DNA of 32,527 bases from Marinibacterium sp. Lineage in GTDB: Bacteria > Pseudomonadota > Alphaproteobacteria > Rhodobacterales > Rhodobacteraceae. The DNA lies in the NCBI GenBank assembly GCA_017643305.1, contig JAEPNQ010000046.1:1-32527 (forward strand), written 5' to 3'. Made by a program: the position numbers and the translations under genes. Shown here one piece after another: positions 16,831 through 25,756 of this stretch; position 1 is the first letter of the stretch, and each line of letters begins with the position of its first letter. The notes below the pieces were generated by a model, which saw only the letters and a program-made list of their open reading frames with translations, searched no databases and was not told the origin of the DNA.

Positions 16831-18549
16831 ATGCCTGAAAACACCAAACTTCGTGGCGGCGCCCTGTTGGCGCAGGCGCTCAAGGAAAAGGGCGTTGAAC
16901 ATGCCTTCACCCTGGCCGGTGGCTTCTGCAATCCGGCGCTGGAAGGGTTCATGGAATGCCAGATGCCGGTGATCAACTGCCCGCATGAACAGATCGCGGG
17001 CCACCTTGCGGATGGCCATGCCCGGATCGCGCGCAAACCGACCATCTGTCTTGTTGGCCCCGAGGGCTTTGCCAATGCGGTGCCTGCCATGCTCGAGGCT
17101 GGGGGCGAGCGTAGTCCGGTCATATTCATCACCGGGTCATCGACGCTGAAACGTCAGGGCGCAGGTGGGTTCAAGGAAATCGACGATGTGGCGATTGCCG
17201 CGCCGCTGGTGAAATATTCTGTCCAGATCACTGATGGCGAGCGGATCAGCGAATTCGTCAACCGCGCCTGGACGGCGGCGACGACGGGCTATCCGGGGCC
17301 GGTGCATATCTCGTTGCCCGTCGACATCATGTTTTCGTCTTTCGAGGCAGACGCCGGGCTGGACGAACGCCCCTTCAACCGCACCACCCGCCCGGTGCCC
17401 CGTGCCTGGCCCGATCCGGAGGCGCTGAACCATGTTCTTGGCCTGGTGAAACAGGCTGAACGTCCGGTGATCATTGGCGGTCACGGGGTCTGGTGGGCAA
17501 AGGCCGAGGACCTGTTGGAGGCCGCTGGCAAGGCGTTGCGGGTGCCGGTGTTCAACGTGCCCTATCACTCAAAGCTGCTGGGCGAGGAATGCGAGGCCTA
17601 TATGGGGCTGGCTGATTTTCACCAATACCACCCCAGCAAAACGGCCATTCACGAGGCCGACCTGGTGCTGATGATCGGCGGACGTTTGGACAACCAGATG
17701 AATTTCGGCAACCCGCCGTTCTTTCCCGCCGGGCAAACGCTGGTCTGTGTGAACGGCAGTCACGAGGAACTGGAATACAATCAAGCGGCGGATGAGGTGA
17801 TTTTGTCCGATCCCGGTGCGTTCCTCGACGCGCTGGCCGGGGTGGGCCGAACCTGGGATGCGTGGTTCGATCTGCAACGCCAGCGCCGCGCGCAGTGGGT
17901 CGACGAATGGTATGAGCACATCGCACAGGAAACCGCCAAACCCGGAAAGATGCACCCGTTGCAGCTATCGCTCGATGTGCAGGAGCAGATGGGCGATGAC
18001 GACTGGCTGATATTTGACGGTGGCAACACCCACTTCTGGTCCGAGATTGCCGTGAATATGGCCGGCTGGCGCGGGCAAAAGCTGGGTGGGATCATGCATC
18101 CGGGCAACTATTCATTGCTTGGGGTCGGTGTCTCGTTTGGCATTTCGGCCAAGGCACTGAATCCTGACCGCAACGTCGTGGTGATCTCGGGCGACGGGGC
18201 GTTTCTGTCCGGTGGGCTATCAATCGAGGCGGCGTTTCAGGAGGGGCTGCCGATCACCATCGTGATCGACAACAACGGCGGGCTGGATTGCATCAGCCAG
18301 CAGCAGGAGCGCCTCTTCGCGAATGGCAAGCATTTCGCCACTGATTTCCGCGATATCCCGTTTCATTCCATGTGCGAAGGCATGGGAGGGCATGGCGAAC
18401 TGGTCGAAACCCGCGACCAACTGGCCCCTGCATTGCGGCGCGCCATGGACAGCGGCAAAGTGGCCATCGTCAACGTCAAATGCCGCGGCGTTATCAGCCC
18501 GATCGTCGCCGCGACCTCGGACAAGCGTGACAAGGCATCGATTGAATAA
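16831..18549 (+). CDS. ThDP-dependent enzyme, acetolactate synthase/2-oxoacid decarboxylase-like
   Basis: A 572-residue three-domain thiamine-diphosphate enzyme. The cofactor-activating Glu53 is in NCPHEQIAGHLADG. The middle domain contains VIIGGHGVWWAKAEDLLE. The ThDP/Mg motif runs from GDG (about 454) to the NN pair (about 480). Having this Glu argues against glyoxylate carboligase, which carries Val there. AGGAG lies before the ATG. The family includes acetolactate synthase, 2-oxoacid decarboxylases, oxalyl-CoA decarboxylase and sulfoacetaldehyde acetyltransferase, and I cannot choose among them. In context it probably acts on the 2-oxoacid made by the upstream flavoenzyme. Confidence 0.82.
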   Translation: MPENTKLRGGALLAQALKEKGVEHAFTLAGGFCNPALEGFMECQMPVINCPHEQIAGHLADGHARIARKPTICLVGPEGFANAVPAMLEAGGERSPVIFITGSSTLKRQGAGGFKEIDDVAIAAPLVKYSVQITDGERISEFVNRAWTAATTGYPGPVHISLPVDIMFSSFEADAGLDERPFNRTTRPVPRAWPDPEALNHVLGLVKQAERPVIIGGHGVWWAKAEDLLEAAGKALRVPVFNVPYHSKLLGEECEAYMGLADFHQYHPSKTAIHEADLVLMIGGRLDNQMNFGNPPFFPAGQTLVCVNGSHEELEYNQAADEVILSDPGAFLDALAGVGRTWDAWFDLQRQRRAQWVDEWYEHIAQETAKPGKMHPLQLSLDVQEQMGDDDWLIFDGGNTHFWSEIAVNMAGWRGQKLGGIMHPGNYSLLGVGVSFGISAKALNPDRNVVVISGDGAFLSGGLSIEAAFQEGLPITIVIDNNGGLDCISQQQERLFANGKHFATDFRDIPFHSMCEGMGGHGELVETRDQLAPALRRAMDSGKVAIVNVKCRGVISPIVAATSDKRDKASIE

Positions 18550-18884
18550 TGGCAAAACTGACCTCTCACACCCTGAATGGCAGCGACGGCACCCATGCCG
18601 GTGAAATTCCGGTGACGCTGCGCGATCTTGCAAGCGGCAGCGTTTTACTGACGGCGGTCATGGATGAGGGCGGGCGGCTTGCGCTCGATATCCCTGCCGA
18701 GCAGATCACCTCCGGCACCACCTATGAACTGGTGTTTGAAACCGGGCCCTATTGGGCCGCACGCGGGGTAGTGGCAACGGTGCGGGAAATCTCCCTGCGC
18801 TTCTCCATGCCTGACCCAGAAGGTGCTTATCACATGCCGGTCATCCTCAACCCGAATTCCTATTCGATGTGGATGTCGTCCTGA
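18549..18884 (+). CDS. Transthyretin-like / 5-hydroxyisourate hydrolase-like protein with altered C-terminus
   Basis: A 111-residue protein of the transthyretin/HIUase fold. Residues corresponding to the HIUase active site appear: His7 (TSHTLNG), Arg43 (EGGRLAL) and His95 (YHMPVIL). TYELVFETGPYW matches the conserved central strand. The C-terminal YRGS/T signature of true hydrolases is replaced (SYSMWMSS). Start and upstream stop overlap as TAATG, and its own stop overlaps the next ATG as TGATG, so it is firmly within the operon. No other purine-degradation gene is present, so a ring-opening hydrolase acting on something other than hydroxyisourate is possible. Confidence 0.8.
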   Translation: MAKLTSHTLNGSDGTHAGEIPVTLRDLASGSVLLTAVMDEGGRLALDIPAEQITSGTTYELVFETGPYWAARGVVATVREISLRFSMPDPEGAYHMPVILNPNSYSMWMSS

Positions 18885-19993
18885 TGGACGGGCTCAACAT
18901 GTCGCGCCGCATCCGGCGCACGCCCTATACCGACCGGGTCGAGCAAATGGGAGTGCGCGGCTTTTCCGTGGTCAATCACATGCTGTTGCCCAAGTCGTTT
19001 CAGGCATCGGTGGAAGAGGATTACTGGCACCTGCGCGAACATGTTCAGATATGGGATGTGTCCTGCGAACGACAGGTCCAGATCAAAGGGCCGGATGCCG
19101 CCGCGCTGGTGCAATGGATGACCCCGCGCGATATCGGCAAGGCGCGGGTCGGCGATTGCCTCTATGTCCCGATCATCGACGCCAATGCCGGGCTGATCAA
19201 CGATCCCGTCATGCTGAAACTGTCTGAAGACCGCTTCTGGCTGTCGATTGCTGACAGCGATGTGCTGCTCTATGCCATGGGGTTGGCCCTTGGGCGCGGG
19301 CTGGATGTCGGGGTCTCCGAGCCGGATGTCTCTCCTCTGGCCATACAGGGGCCAAAGGCCGAAGACCTGCTGGCCGGATTGTTTGGCGAGCACATTCGCG
19401 AGATCGGCTTTTTCAAATACGGTTGGATCGAGTTTCAGGGCACCCGGCAGCTAATCGCGCGTTCGGGCTATTCCCGGCAGGGCGGGTTCGAGATCTACCT
19501 GGAGGGTGGCCATTTGGGCACCGCCCTGTGGGACGCGATCTGGCAGGCGGGGCAGGCGTTCAACATCGCACCCGGCTGTCCCAACCTGATCGAACGGATC
19601 GAGGGCGGGCTGTTCTCATACGGCAACGAGATGACGCGCGAAAACAACCCGCTGGAAATCGGACTCGGCAAATTCTGCACGCTTGATGGATCGGTCGACT
19701 ACATCGGGCGTGCGGCCTTGCAGAAGATCGCCTCCGAAGGAATCACGCAGCAAATTTGCGGCGTTGCCTTTGATGGAGCCCCTTGCCCGACATGTTCCAA
19801 ACCTTGGCCCGTCATGGTGGGCGATCAGCAGGTGGGTCAGATCACCTCGGCCATCTGGTCGCCGCGTCTTGAAAGCAATGTCGGTCAGGCCATGATCGCG
19901 CGAGAGTATTGGGCCGCCGGGCAATCGGTTGCGGTGCACAGCCAAGATGGCGAGACGCGAAATGGCGAAGTTTCCGGCCTGCCGTTTGAATAG
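18884..19993 (+). CDS. dmdA: DmdA-type THF-dependent demethylase (DMSP demethylase-like, GcvT superfamily)
   Basis: A 369-residue protein of the aminomethyltransferase (GcvT) fold. From memory, its motifs match DmdA of Ruegeria rather than ordinary GcvT: RRTPY near the N-terminus, NHMLLP, HVQIWDVSCERQV, EPDVSPLAIQGP, ARSGYSRQGGFEIYLEG and GLFSYGNEMTREN. DmdA moves a methyl group from dimethylsulfoniopropionate to tetrahydrofolate. The start at 18884 shares its A with the upstream stop. ATG 18869 or 18899 are alternatives. The usual DmdA followers DmdB, C and D are not adjacent, and the gene ends an operon of hydroxyacid and 2-oxoacid enzymes, so the substrate may be another sulfonium or methylammonium compound. 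Confidence 0.75.
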   Translation: MDGLNMSRRIRRTPYTDRVEQMGVRGFSVVNHMLLPKSFQASVEEDYWHLREHVQIWDVSCERQVQIKGPDAAALVQWMTPRDIGKARVGDCLYVPIIDANAGLINDPVMLKLSEDRFWLSIADSDVLLYAMGLALGRGLDVGVSEPDVSPLAIQGPKAEDLLAGLFGEHIREIGFFKYGWIEFQGTRQLIARSGYSRQGGFEIYLEGGHLGTALWDAIWQAGQAFNIAPGCPNLIERIEGGLFSYGNEMTRENNPLEIGLGKFCTLDGSVDYIGRAALQKIASEGITQQICGVAFDGAPCPTCSKPWPVMVGDQQVGQITSAIWSPRLESNVGQAMIAREYWAAGQSVAVHSQDGETRNGEVSGLPFE

Positions 19994-20031
19994 GTACGCG
20001 TTTGCAACTTGCGGCGGCTATTGCCTCTGAA

Positions 20032-20080
20032 AAAGCGTTTCCAAGCATTCTTGGATCACAGAAAAATCTGAAAACGCTTT
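20032..20080. other. Nested inverted repeat in the convergent gap
   Basis: AAAGCGTTT (20032-20040) and AAACGCTTT (20072-20080) are perfect 9-base arms. Between them, CCAAG-CATT-CTTGG forms a smaller hairpin. It lies between two convergent operons, so it most likely serves transcript ends. Each arm also resembles half of a LacI-type operator. Confidence 0.35.
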
Positions 20081-20160
20081 GGAAAGTTGCAGTGGTTCAC
20101 CAAACACTCACCCTGAAGATATCCCGGTGATAAATTTCGAGCAGCGTTGGGATAGACTTC

Positions 20161-20203
20161 AAAAACACCTACAGACGCCTTTCGTCTGCAATGCAGCGTC
20201 TGT
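20161..20203 (-). terminator. Putative terminator of the ABC transporter operon
   Basis: Read on the minus strand, ACAGACGC is followed by a matching GCGTCTGT, and a compact alternative hairpin CAGACG-AAAGG-CGTCTG forms inside. AGGTGTTTTT comes next. The stem plus T-run lies about 50 bases after the ATPase stop codon, where the minus-strand operon should end. Confidence 0.45.
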
Positions 20204-20255
20204 CGCTTTGGGCACGAAACCCGCGCTTCAGGAAGCTCCGGTTTTCCCGTGGACT

Positions 20256-22292
20256 TCACTCTGCGGCTTGGGTTGCCTGCACTGCCGCCAGCTCGTCAAT
20301 CCCGAGATGACAACGGATCGCATGGCCGTCGCTGCCCTCGTGCCAAGGCGGTATTTCGGTGTCGCAGATGGCACCGATCTTGCGCGGGCAGCGCCGTTGG
20401 AACGGACAGCCCTGCGCCGGGGGCGACAGTTCGACGACATCATCCGCCGCCAGTGTCGGGGCCGTGTCCGGGTCCGGTTCCAGAACCGCGCCCAGCAAGA
20501 CCTCGGTATAGGGATGCGAGGGCGTGGCATAGACCTGATCGGAGGGCCCAACCTCGCACAGCCGCCCCTGATACAGCACCGCCACCCGGTCCGACAGCGC
20601 CTTGACCACCGCCAGATCGTGGCTGACGAAAACATAAGTCGTGCCCTGCTTTTCCTTCAACTCGTTCAGCAGGTCCAGAACGGCGGCCTGCACCGACACG
20701 TCCAGCGCCGAGGTTACCTCGTCGCAGAGCACCAGATCGGGATCGGCGGCAAAGGCCCGCGCGATGGCGATCCGCTGTTTTTCACCACCTGACAGCTGGC
20801 TGGGCAGGCGATCAAGGTAATGCCCGCCCAACCGAACCCGGTCGAGGATTTCAACACTGCGGTCATGCAGCGCCTGCCCAGCAAGGCCGAAATAGAGCCG
20901 GAGAGGTTGTTCCAGCAGCTCGGCCACGGTGTGGCGCGGATTCAGGCTGTCATCGGGGTTTTGAAAGATCATCTGAATGCGGCGCAGGTGGTCAGGCGGG
21001 CGGCTTTCCACATTTGGCGCAAGCGCTTCGCCCCCGGCAACGGTGATGTTGCCGCCTGCCGGCGGTAGCAACCCGGCCACCGATTTCAGAATCGTCGATT
21101 TTCCGGACCCACTCTCACCGACAAGGCCAAGGGTTTCGCCGCGCTGCACGGTGACGTCGATATCATCGACCGTGGCGACATGGGCTTCGGAGCGGCCAAG
21201 GAACTTGTCGAGCAGCCCGGGCTGGTGATAGCTGATCGAAAGATCATCCAACTGCAACGCCGGCACCCCGTCTGCCGCAATCTGAATCGGAACCGCGCCG
21301 TTTCCTGCCAATGCAAGCTGCTCGGCCTGTTCGTAGAAGAAGCAACGCACCAATTCTCCACTGGGCAATCCGGCAAGGTCGGGCCGCTCGGAACGGCAGC
21401 GATCCTGTGCCAATGCGCAGCGGTCGACAAAGGAACAGCCATTGCCCGCGCCACCAGGGGCGGGAGGGCGGCCATCCAGAGCCACCGGCAGGTGGTGATC
21501 GGCCAGCCGAGGGATCGAGGCGAGAAGCCCGCGCGCATAAGGGTGGACCGGCGCTTTCAGCACCTGACGTGTTGTGCCTTTCAGGATCACCTCGCCGGCA
21601 TACATCACCACCACACGGTTACAGACCCGGGCAATCGCACCAAGGTCGTGGCTGACATAAACCATCGCCATGCCCCGTTCACGGGCAATGTCGCGCAACA
21701 GTTCGAGGATATGCGCCTGGGTGGTGACATCGAGACCGGTTGTCGGTTCATCAAGCAACAGGGCGTGGGGTTCGCCTGCCAAGGCCATGGCCAAGGCGAC
21801 ACGTTGCTGTTGCCCGCCTGACAGTTCATGAGGAAACCGTGACATGATCGCTTTGGGATCAGGTAAACGGACCTGGCCGAGCAGTTCGGTCGCCTTGGCA
21901 ACGTGATCCGATGCGGGTACCGAGGAATGCAGCCGTAGTGCTTCGATCAGTTGCGCACCGATGCGCAGGGTCGGGGTCAGTGATTGGCCCGAATTTTGCG
22001 GGATCAGGGCGAGTTCCCCGCCACGGATTTTCTCAAGCTCCGGCCGGGTGCGGGAAAACATGTCCTGTCCGCGAAACACGACCGATCCGTCAAGAAGGCG
22101 CAGACCGCGTTTCAGATACCCCATCGCAGCCAGCGCCAGCGTGGATTTGCCGGACCCGCTTTCGCCGACGATGCCGATGCTTTCGCCCTCGGCCACACTC
22201 AGGTCGATGTTGCGCAGAACCGGTAGAGTGGCACCGGATTTGCCGGTAAAACCAACCGAGATATTGCGGATGTCGATCACGGATTGTGTCAT
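20256..22292 (-). CDS. Dipeptide/oligopeptide-type ABC transporter, fused double ATPase
   Basis: A 678-residue protein carrying two complete ABC ATPases (DppD-like then DppF-like). The first has Walker A GESGSGKST (about 43-51), signature LSGGQQQRVALAMA and Walker B LLLDEPTTGLD. The second has Walker A near 390-398, signature LSGGEKQRIAIARA near 500, and LVLCDEVTSALD. Each half ends with the oligopeptide-transporter extension containing Cys-rich CPFQRRCPRK-like segments. It powers import by the two permeases. Its ATG overlaps the upstream permease stop (ATGA). Fusion of both ATPases in one chain is common in this importer class in Rhodobacterales and Rhizobiales. Confidence 0.92.
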   Translation of the reverse strand: MTQSVIDIRNISVGFTGKSGATLPVLRNIDLSVAEGESIGIVGESGSGKSTLALAAMGYLKRGLRLLDGSVVFRGQDMFSRTRPELEKIRGGELALIPQNSGQSLTPTLRIGAQLIEALRLHSSVPASDHVAKATELLGQVRLPDPKAIMSRFPHELSGGQQQRVALAMALAGEPHALLLDEPTTGLDVTTQAHILELLRDIARERGMAMVYVSHDLGAIARVCNRVVVMYAGEVILKGTTRQVLKAPVHPYARGLLASIPRLADHHLPVALDGRPPAPGGAGNGCSFVDRCALAQDRCRSERPDLAGLPSGELVRCFFYEQAEQLALAGNGAVPIQIAADGVPALQLDDLSISYHQPGLLDKFLGRSEAHVATVDDIDVTVQRGETLGLVGESGSGKSTILKSVAGLLPPAGGNITVAGGEALAPNVESRPPDHLRRIQMIFQNPDDSLNPRHTVAELLEQPLRLYFGLAGQALHDRSVEILDRVRLGGHYLDRLPSQLSGGEKQRIAIARAFAADPDLVLCDEVTSALDVSVQAAVLDLLNELKEKQGTTYVFVSHDLAVVKALSDRVAVLYQGRLCEVGPSDQVYATPSHPYTEVLLGAVLEPDPDTAPTLAADDVVELSPPAQGCPFQRRCPRKIGAICDTEIPPWHEGSDGHAIRCHLGIDELAAVQATQAAE

Positions 22293-23179
22293 ACCGGAGC
22301 CTTCTGCGCGCGGTCGATTCCGAGTGCCTTGGCCAGCGCGTCAGCGGTCAGGTTGATACCGATAATGAGTGAGCTGAGCGCGATCACCGGCCCCAGAACG
22401 CCCCATGGCGCAAACGACATGAAGCCGCGCGCATCGGCGATCATCAATCCCCAGTCTGGAGTCGGTGGCGACACCCCGAAGCCAAGGAACGAGAGTGACG
22501 AGAACGCCAGGAGCATCCACGACCAGCGCATCGCCCCCTCGACCATCAGCGTATCCAGAACATTGGGCAATAACTCGCGCCGGATGATGGTCATGCGGCC
22601 GTGGCCACGGGCACGGGCCGCCGAGACGAAATCACGCGCCACAACGTCATGGGTGGCGGCGCGGGCGATGCGGATGACCGGAACGCCATAGAAGAACGCC
22701 AATGTCGGGATCAACACCTCGATACCGGTGCCGAAGGTCACGATCAGCACCAGCATTTTCAGGATCCACGGCAATGACAGAAAGGCATCGACCACACGCA
22801 TCATCACCTCGTCGATGCGCCCGCCCACCAGGCCAAAGAAGATCCCGACAAAACCGCCCCAGGTCACCGCAATGGGCGTGGCGATGCCTGTGACCAGAAG
22901 CGCCTCGCGCCCGCCCAGCAGAACGCGGGTAAAGACATCACGGCCCAGATGGTCGGTGCCGAGCCAATGCGTCGCTTCGGGTCCGGTCAGCATCATGGCC
23001 GAATTCATCGCCTTGTAATCATAGGGCACGATCATCGGGCTGATCAGGGCCAGGATCAGATGGGCGAAAACAAGCGCCAGGCCAATCGCGCCGGACGGCC
23101 GCGCCATGACATCCCGCAGCACCAACAGGAACCGGGCAAGCCGTGTGTTTTGATTGGGGACCGAAGGGATGCTGGTCAT
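22289..23179 (-). CDS. ABC transporter permease, DppC family
   Basis: A 296-residue inner-membrane permease with about six hydrophobic segments. It carries the typical DppC start region (ARPSGAIGLALVFAHLILALISP), the conserved GTDHLGRDVFTRVLLGGREAL, and the EAA-loop region around DFVSAARARGHGRMTIIRRELLPN. The frame is open further upstream, but ATG 23179 overlaps the DppB-type stop (ATGA) and gives the normal N-terminus, so I start there. It forms the translocation pore with the gene upstream and is energised by the fused ATPase. Confidence 0.92.
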   Translation of the reverse strand: MTSIPSVPNQNTRLARFLLVLRDVMARPSGAIGLALVFAHLILALISPMIVPYDYKAMNSAMMLTGPEATHWLGTDHLGRDVFTRVLLGGREALLVTGIATPIAVTWGGFVGIFFGLVGGRIDEVMMRVVDAFLSLPWILKMLVLIVTFGTGIEVLIPTLAFFYGVPVIRIARAATHDVVARDFVSAARARGHGRMTIIRRELLPNVLDTLMVEGAMRWSWMLLAFSSLSFLGFGVSPPTPDWGLMIADARGFMSFAPWGVLGPVIALSSLIIGINLTADALAKALGIDRAQKAPV

Positions 23180-24135
23180 TGCCGCCTCATATGCAATGTG
23201 CGCAGGCGGGGGTTGGCGATCATGGTCAGCAGGTCGGCAGACAGGTTCACGCCAACATAGACCGTCGCCACGATCAGGGCGATGGCTTGCACCACAGGCA
23301 GGTCGCGGTCGGAGATTGAATCGATCATCATCCGGCCCAGCCCGGGATAGTTGAACACTACCTCGATCACCACGACGCCGCCCAACAGCCACGCAATCGT
23401 CAGCGCCACGACATTGATCGCCGGCAACAAGGCATTGGGCAACGCGTGGCGAAACACGATCCGCCAATAAGGCACGCCCTTGAGCGTTGCCATCTGGACA
23501 TAATCGCCCGCCATTACCTCGATCACGGACGAACGGACCATGCGCAGGATATGCGCGGTCATCACCATGGTCAGCACCAAGACCGGCAACAGGATTTCCG
23601 GGAAGAACTCGGACGCCGGGGCATGAGCCGGGGTCAGCACGATCCCCGGCAACCAGCCAAGCCAGATCGAAAACAGCAGGATCAGCAGTGTGGCCGAGAC
23701 AAATTCGGGTATCGTCATGGCAAATATCGCCAGCGTCGATAAAGTCAGGTCAATTGGCCGGTCTCGCCAGAGACCGGTGACCACGCCGAGGAAAATCGCC
23801 AAAGGCACGCCCAATGCCAGCGAACAAGCCGCCAGCAAAAGCGAGTTTTTAAGGCGGTTCCCCACCAGTTCGGTAATGCTTTTCTGCCCATTGGCGGACA
23901 CGCCCAGATCGCCCTGAACGGCGCTTGCCGCCCAGTCGACATAGCGCTCAACCGGTCCACGGTTCAGGCCCTGCGCCTCGCGGCAGTTTTCCAGAAGCTT
24001 GCCCTTGGCTTCACGCTCCAGAAACGCCGTGCAGGAATCACCGGGAAGCAGTTCGACGCCCGAAAAAATGATGACCGAAACGATCGCAACCGTCACGGCA
24101 CCTAGAAAAAGACGGCGAAGAAGCATGCGCAGCAT
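23176..24135 (-). CDS. ABC transporter permease, DppB family
   Basis: A 319-residue inner-membrane permease. The N-terminal helix LLRRLFLGAVTVAIVSVIIF is followed by the FxxxxLLPGD motif typical of DppB. A periplasmic loop has two cysteines (SCTAFLE and ENCREAQ), which could form a disulfide and are not a standard DppB feature. The cytoplasmic EAA loop reads GDYVQMATLKGVPYWRIVFRH. It follows the binding-protein gene after an 80-base gap holding a strong hairpin, and overlaps the DppC gene. Confidence 0.92.
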   Translation of the reverse strand: MLRMLLRRLFLGAVTVAIVSVIIFSGVELLPGDSCTAFLEREAKGKLLENCREAQGLNRGPVERYVDWAASAVQGDLGVSANGQKSITELVGNRLKNSLLLAACSLALGVPLAIFLGVVTGLWRDRPIDLTLSTLAIFAMTIPEFVSATLLILLFSIWLGWLPGIVLTPAHAPASEFFPEILLPVLVLTMVMTAHILRMVRSSVIEVMAGDYVQMATLKGVPYWRIVFRHALPNALLPAINVVALTIAWLLGGVVVIEVVFNYPGLGRMMIDSISDRDLPVVQAIALIVATVYVGVNLSADLLTMIANPRLRTLHMRRQ

Positions 24136-24173
24136 GTCAGGTCTTCCTGCAGGTTAGAGAGCGATTGAGGACG

Positions 24174-24203
24174 CCGGGGCACCGCATGACTGCAGTGCCC
24201 CGG
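24174..24203 (-). promoter_or_regulatory. Intercistronic hairpin between binding protein and permease genes
   Basis: CCGGGGCA (24174-24181) pairs perfectly with TGCCCCGG (24196-24203). It starts about a dozen bases after the binding-protein stop on the minus strand and has no T-run. Such hairpins often protect the binding-protein mRNA 3' end or partly terminate, so the binding protein is made in excess over the permeases. Confidence 0.5.
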
Positions 24204-24214
24204 TCTCAATTGGG

Positions 24215-25693
24215 TCAGTCGACCGTGATCATGTGCCAGCGCACGGCGTCATTCTTGACCTCGTCAAGATTATGAACGCGCGAGGACACACCGACGAGCT
24301 TGGTCACCGTGTAGGGGATCAAGGTGCCGCCGTTTTCCCACAGGTGTTCCTGAGCGGCCTTGTAGATCGCGCTACGCTTGTCAAAATCAAGTTCGCGGCG
24401 GGCATCAGCCAGCATGGCGTCAAAGGCCTCGTCCTTGAAATAGCTCTCGTTCCACTTGGCGGTGGAAAGATAGATTTCATGCAGGGCCTGATCGGCCGGG
24501 CGTTCATTCCAGCGGGTCGCGGCGACGTCCTTTTTCATCCAGACTTCGGACCAGTAGCCATCGGTCGGCGCCTGCACCACGTTCACCCGGATACCGGCGG
24601 CAGCTGCCTGTTCCTGATAGGCGACCGCCAGTGTCGGCCATGTGGGTTCAAGCGTCGAGACATGGACGTCGATGTCGATCCCGTCAGGGTATCCGGCCTC
24701 GGCGAGCAGCGCCTTGGCGCCTTCGATATCCTGCGGGCAGGACATGTCGGCACGGTATTGGTCATTGGGTTCGACCGGCGCATCACAGGCGACAACGCCC
24801 TGGCCGCCCAGCACCAGCTTGACCAGTTCATCGCGATCCGCGGCCAGCCGAACTGCCTTGCGGACGCGAACATCACTGAACGGTTCAACATCAGTGCGGA
24901 ACACCAACCCGCGCCAGTTGCCGGTGGGAATGATCTGCACGTTGAACTTGTCGGACCCGGTCAGCATGACCTGCTGCTGCGCCGTGATCCCGCGCTCCAT
25001 GTCGATCTGACCGCCCAGAAGCGCCTGAAGACGTGCCTGCCCATCGGCGATACCGATGACTTCCATGCGGGCCACGCCGGGGGCACCTTCCCAATAGTCG
25101 GGGTTGGCGACCAGTACAGTGGTGCCTTCGGCGTCAAAGGTTTCCACTTTGAACGGCCCGGTGCCGTTGCCTGTGGTGGCAATCGTGTCGCCGGACCCCT
25201 CGTTCAGCATACGCAGGCGATAATCCATCAACTGCAGCGGCATGTCGGCAAACGGCGTGTTCAGCGTGATCTGAACCGTCATGTCATCCAGCGCCTCGAC
25301 ACCGGTGATCATCTTGACGGCCGAGCGGGCCGGACTGTCGCTGTCGGGATCGAGGACACGGTTCAGCGAATAGACCACATCGGCGGCCTCGAACGTGCTG
25401 CCATCGTGGAATTTCACGCCATTGCGCAGCTTGAAGGTCCAGACGGTGGCGTCCTCATTTGCCTCCCAGCTTGTGGCAAGGTCCGCTTCGGGCTTGCCAT
25501 CCAGCCCCGGGCGCACAAGACGATTCATGATCTTTTCGGTGATCTGGAACACGCGCCCTTTGGAAATCGGATCAAGGCTGGATTGCGCCCCGAAGCCAAG
25601 CTCGTGCGCCTGACGGAACGTTCCCGAAGGCTCGGCAACTGCCATGCCAGCAATCATCGCCGTAACAGCCGTCATCGTAAGCAACTTTTTCAT
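24215..25693 (-). CDS. ABC transporter substrate-binding protein, peptide/nickel family 5 (DppA-like)
   Basis: A 492-residue periplasmic binding protein. The signal peptide MKKLLTMTAVTAMIAGMAVA is followed by the mature start EPSGTF. Family features include NRLVRPGLDGKPEADLATSWE, FKLRNGVKFHDGSTFEAADVVYSLNRV, and the C-terminal IYKAAQEHLWENGGTLIPY. The frame is open upstream, but ATG 25693 has GGGAGG before it and the signal peptide begins there. Family 5 proteins bind peptides, opines, metals or small onium compounds, so the substrate cannot be named. The nearby peptidase E-like gene would fit peptides, and the methyltransferase operon would fit methylated compounds. Confidence 0.9.
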   Translation of the reverse strand: MKKLLTMTAVTAMIAGMAVAEPSGTFRQAHELGFGAQSSLDPISKGRVFQITEKIMNRLVRPGLDGKPEADLATSWEANEDATVWTFKLRNGVKFHDGSTFEAADVVYSLNRVLDPDSDSPARSAVKMITGVEALDDMTVQITLNTPFADMPLQLMDYRLRMLNEGSGDTIATTGNGTGPFKVETFDAEGTTVLVANPDYWEGAPGVARMEVIGIADGQARLQALLGGQIDMERGITAQQQVMLTGSDKFNVQIIPTGNWRGLVFRTDVEPFSDVRVRKAVRLAADRDELVKLVLGGQGVVACDAPVEPNDQYRADMSCPQDIEGAKALLAEAGYPDGIDIDVHVSTLEPTWPTLAVAYQEQAAAAGIRVNVVQAPTDGYWSEVWMKKDVAATRWNERPADQALHEIYLSTAKWNESYFKDEAFDAMLADARRELDFDKRSAIYKAAQEHLWENGGTLIPYTVTKLVGVSSRVHNLDEVKNDAVRWHMITVD

Positions 25694-25756
25694 TTTTTCC
25701 TCCCAGTGATGCGATGCTGATATCCCGCGCCGCTTCTCAAAAATGTTCTTCTCCCG

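Noticed and set aside
16831-18549. Glyoxylate carboligase in a purine/glyoxylate pathway with the HIUase-like gene
   Set aside because: Glyoxylate carboligase carries Val where this protein has Glu53, and no other purine-degradation gene is present.
20032-20080. Pair of LacI-type operators
   Set aside because: The arms resemble AAACGCTTT half-sites, but the location is between the 3' ends of two convergent operons, where an operator has no promoter to control. A transcript-end structure is simpler.
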